Assembly (NCBI GenBank): GCA_000799755.1
Contig: JUHI01000021.1
Span: 1 to 64,000 of the forward strand
Origin: Martinezella tropici
Lineage (GTDB): Bacteria; Pseudomonadota; Alphaproteobacteria; Rhizobiales; Rhizobiaceae
DNA: 64,000 nucleotides
Direction of reading: 5' to 3'
Each line of letters opens with the position of its first letter. The first letter of the stretch is position 1. The position numbers and the translations under genes are program-made. The notes under the pieces were generated by a model. That model ran no database searches and was not told the origin of the DNA. It saw only the letters and a list, made by a program, of their open reading frames with translations. Of this stretch, positions 61,282-64,000 are shown in pieces.

Positions 61282-64000
61282 ATCCGTCCCGTATCTTCAT
61301 CCTGCGACCGGTTGCGACAACGCTGCTGATGGCGGCACTGCTCGTCGTTGGTATTATCGCCTGGCAGCAGTTACCGCTCTCGGCCTTGCCGGCGGTGGAA
61401 TATGCGACAATCGAGGTGCAGACCTTCTATCCGGGAGCGAGCCCGGACGTGATGACATCCGCCGTGACGGCGCCGCTGGAAAAGCAGCTAGGGCAAATGT
61501 CTGGTCTGCGGCAGATGTTTTCGCAATCGTCCGGCGGCGCATCGGTCATCACGCTCGAGTTCGATCTCTCCGTCTCTCTCGATGTTGCCGAGCAGGAGGT
61601 CCAGGCTGCGATCAATGCCGCCAGCAACCTCTTGCCGTCCGGCCTGCCGGCTCCCCCGATCTATGCCAAGATCAATCCGGCGGATGCGCCGGTTCTTACC
61701 CTGGCGATGACATCGTCGACGCTGCCGCTGACCGATGTGCAAACCCTTGCCGACACGCGTCTGGCACAGAAGATATCGCAACTTCCAGGCGTCGGCCTGG
61801 TGACGTTGAGCGGCGGCTATAAGCCCGCCGTCCGTGTCCAGGCCAATATCCGCGCCATGTCCGCCTATGACCTGAACATCGACGATCTGCGCACGACGCT
61901 CGGCAATATCAATATCAACACGCCGAAGGGCACGCTGGACGGGCCGCACCGCTCCTACACGATCGATGCCAACGACCAGATCAAAGATCCGTCCGATTAT
62001 CTCAACAGCGTGATCGCCTACAAGAACGGTCGGCCGGTGCTCCTATCCGACGTCGCCGACGTCGTGCGCGGTCCGGAGAACACGCAGCTCGGCGCCTGGA
62101 TGAACACAACGCCCGCCATCATTCTGAACGTGCAGCGCCAGCCCGGCGCCAACGTCATCCAGGTGGTCGACCGGATCAAGGCGATGCTGCCGCAATGGAC
62201 GGCCGGGCTACCCTCTTCCGTCAGCGTCGTGCAGCTCACGGATCGGACGACGACTATTCGGGCATCGGTTGCCGATGTCGAATTCGAGCTGACGCTCGCT
62301 GTTTGCCTGGTTGTCATGGTGATCTTCCTCTTCCTGCGCAATCTGCGGGCAACCTTCATCCCGAGCCTGTCGGTGCCGCTGTCGCTGGTCGGTACGTTCT
62401 CGGCGATGTATCTTTGGGGCTTCAGCCTCGACAATCTCTCGCTGATGGCGTTGACGATCGCGACCGGCTTCGTCGTCGACGACGCGATCGTCGTCATCGA
62501 GAACATCAGCCGTCATATCGAAGAGGGTCTGCCGCCGCTCGAAGCCGCGCTGAAAGGTTCTCGCGAGATTGGCTTCACCATCATATCCCTCACGGTCTCG
62601 CTCCTGGCGGTGCTGATCCCGCTTCTCTTCATGAGCGATGTGATCGGGCGGCTCTTCTATGAGTTCGCAGTGACGCTGGCGGTGACCATCGTGCTGTCCG
62701 CCGTGGTGTCGTTGACGCTCGTGCCCATGATGTGCGCGCGGCTGCTGAGCGGCAGGCCGCATCGGCCGGAGACGTCCGGGAAGAAAAAGAGGCGGAGCTG
62801 GTTCGATTACCTGATCGGCGGTTATGACTGGGCGCTTACCCGGGTGCTCGAGCATCAGCTCATAACGCTGCTAGTTGCGACCGCAACGGTGGGCGTGACC
62901 GCCTGGCTCTATGTGGCGATCCCGAAAGGCTTCTTTCCCACCCAGGATACCGGTATCATTCAGGGCATCACGGAGGCCTCTCAGTCGATTTCCTTCGAGC
63001 ATATGAGCGAGTTGCAGATTTCCCTCGCCGATGCGGTGCTGAAGGACCCGGATGTCGTCAGCGTCTCCTCCTTCATCGGCGTTGACGGCACCAATACGAC
63101 ACTGAACGTCGGCAGAATGCAGATCAATCTGCGGCCAAGGGATCAGCGTAGCCAGACGGCCAGCCAGATCATTCGTCGCCTGCAGCAGGAAGTGGCAGAG
63201 GTTGCGGGCATCACGCTCTATATGCAACCCGTCCAGGATCTGACCGTCGACACGCAGATCAGCGCGACGCAATACCAGTTCATCCTCGACAATCCCTCGC
63301 TGGACGAGCTGAGCACCTGGACGCCGAAGCTGCTCGATGCGCTTCGCAAGGCGCCGGAGCTCGCGGATGTAACGAGTGACCTGCAGGACAGCGGCCTTTC
63401 GGCGACGATCGACGTCGACCGCGCGACGGCTGCCCGTTTCGGCATCACGTTGGCGACGATCGACAACGCCCTTTACGACAGCTTCGGACAGCGGCTCGTC
63501 AACACGATCTTCACCCAGTCCAATCAGATGCGTGTCATCCTTGAGGCTCAGCCGAAACTGCTCAAGGGGATGCCGGCGTTGGATTCGATCTACCTGCCGT
63601 CGGCGACAGCAAGCACCGGCCAGGTGCCGCTAAGCGCGATCGCGCACATAGTCATCGGCCACAAGCCTATCCAGATCGGCCATCTCGCGCAATTTCCCGC
63701 CACGACGATTTCGTTCAACCTGGCGCCCGGCGCCTCGCTCGGCACAGCTGTCACCGCCGTCACGAATGCTGAACAGGCGATCGGACTGCCGCAGAGTTTC
63801 GAGACCAGCTTCCAGGGAGCGCTGGAGGCATTTCAATCCTCGCTGACGAACGAAGTCTATCTGGTGATCGCGGCCGTCCTGGTGATGTATGTCGTGCTGG
63901 GCGTCCTCTATGAAAGCTTTATCCATCCGCTGACGATCCTGTCGACGCTGCCGTCTGCCGGCATCGGCGCGTTGCTGGCGATGCAGGTCACGGGCGCCGA
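61278..64000 (+). CDS. RND efflux inner-membrane permease (MdtB/AcrB type), truncated by window end
   Basis: The frame is open from ATG 61278 to the end of the window (about 907 residues of an expected 1030-1050). It starts with the first RND helix (ILRPVATTLLMAALLVVGIIAW), followed by the porter domain (YPGASPDVM; PADAPVL), then TM helices with the proton-relay motif TGFVVDDAIVVIENISRH (two adjacent aspartates) and the second porter half. It uses proton flow to expel substrates through the adaptor and an outer-membrane channel. It is translationally coupled to the adaptor gene. Confidence 0.94.
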   Translation, partial: MNPSRIFILRPVATTLLMAALLVVGIIAWQQLPLSALPAVEYATIEVQTFYPGASPDVMTSAVTAPLEKQLGQMSGLRQMFSQSSGGASVITLEFDLSVSLDVAEQEVQAAINAASNLLPSGLPAPPIYAKINPADAPVLTLAMTSSTLPLTDVQTLADTRLAQKISQLPGVGLVTLSGGYKPAVRVQANIRAMSAYDLNIDDLRTTLGNININTPKGTLDGPHRSYTIDANDQIKDPSDYLNSVIAYKNGRPVLLSDVADVVRGPENTQLGAWMNTTPAIILNVQRQPGANVIQVVDRIKAMLPQWTAGLPSSVSVVQLTDRTTTIRASVADVEFELTLAVCLVVMVIFLFLRNLRATFIPSLSVPLSLVGTFSAMYLWGFSLDNLSLMALTIATGFVVDDAIVVIENISRHIEEGLPPLEAALKGSREIGFTIISLTVSLLAVLIPLLFMSDVIGRLFYEFAVTLAVTIVLSAVVSLTLVPMMCARLLSGRPHRPETSGKKKRRSWFDYLIGGYDWALTRVLEHQLITLLVATATVGVTAWLYVAIPKGFFPTQDTGIIQGITEASQSISFEHMSELQISLADAVLKDPDVVSVSSFIGVDGTNTTLNVGRMQINLRPRDQRSQTASQIIRRLQQEVAEVAGITLYMQPVQDLTVDTQISATQYQFILDNPSLDELSTWTPKLLDALRKAPELADVTSDLQDSGLSATIDVDRATAARFGITLATIDNALYDSFGQRLVNTIFTQSNQMRVILEAQPKLLKGMPALDSIYLPSATASTGQVPLSAIAHIVIGHKPIQIGHLAQFPATTISFNLAPGASLGTAVTAVTNAEQAIGLPQSFETSFQGALEAFQSSLTNEVYLVIAAVLVMYVVLGVLYESFIHPLTILSTLPSAGIGALLAMQVTGA

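Overview
The window looks like part of a secondary replicon (megaplasmid or chromid) of a Rhizobiaceae bacterium, most likely Rhizobium or a close relative. The decisive evidence is a complete repABC replication and partition operon (22402-26053) with its antisense ctRNA in the repB-repC gap and palindromic parS-like sites. The rest is typical rhizobial accessory cargo: many ABC importers, GntR, LysR, LacI and Lrp regulators, ExoD, and an unlinked flagellar hook gene. The sequence is GC-rich. I saw no rRNA, tRNA, CRISPR array or transposase.

Layout. (1) 1-9800: an amino-acid ABC importer, a DadA-like FAD oxidoreductase, an aconitase-X protein, an Ldh2-family reductase and a DapA-family lyase/deaminase, with two GntR regulators. 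Together they read as a hydroxyproline / D-amino-acid catabolic island; a 21-bp operator-like motif recurs at its promoters. (2) 10015-20350: a ClC channel, two paralogous LysR regulators flanking an HD-GYP phosphodiesterase, an exporter-type ABC protein, small secreted or membrane proteins, and a P-loop gene bracketed by inverted repeats. (3) 21375-26053: a ProQ/FinO-domain gene followed by repABC. (4) 26460-34454: an L,D-transpeptidase-like protein, a GFA protein, an orphan flgE, ExoD, TerC and a methyltransferase. (5) 34630-44320: an Lrp regulator, alkaline phosphatase, a Tat-exported protein, an FtsEX/MacB-like ABC pair with a histidine-rich loop and a FecBCD-type importer, which I read as a metal (possibly zinc) acquisition block. 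(6) 44460-52056: a sugar ABC importer, an alpha-L-fucosidase and a nucleotidyltransferase-like protein, controlled by a divergent LacI regulator with matching operators. (7) 52087-64000: three export systems, namely HlyD plus two ABC-2 permeases, a DHA2-type MFS pump, and an RND pump next to a two-component system. The RND permease runs off the end of the window.

How it fits together. Region 1 would import a proline-like amino acid, oxidise or dehydrate it in the cytoplasm, and return proline or a 2-oxoglutarate precursor. Region 3 maintains the replicon: RepA/RepB with parS partition it, RepC initiates replication, and the ctRNA limits RepC; the FinO-type gene beside it could act on that RNA circuit. 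Region 6 would take up fucosylated oligosaccharides and remove fucose. Functions are inferred from motifs and context only; no database search was possible.
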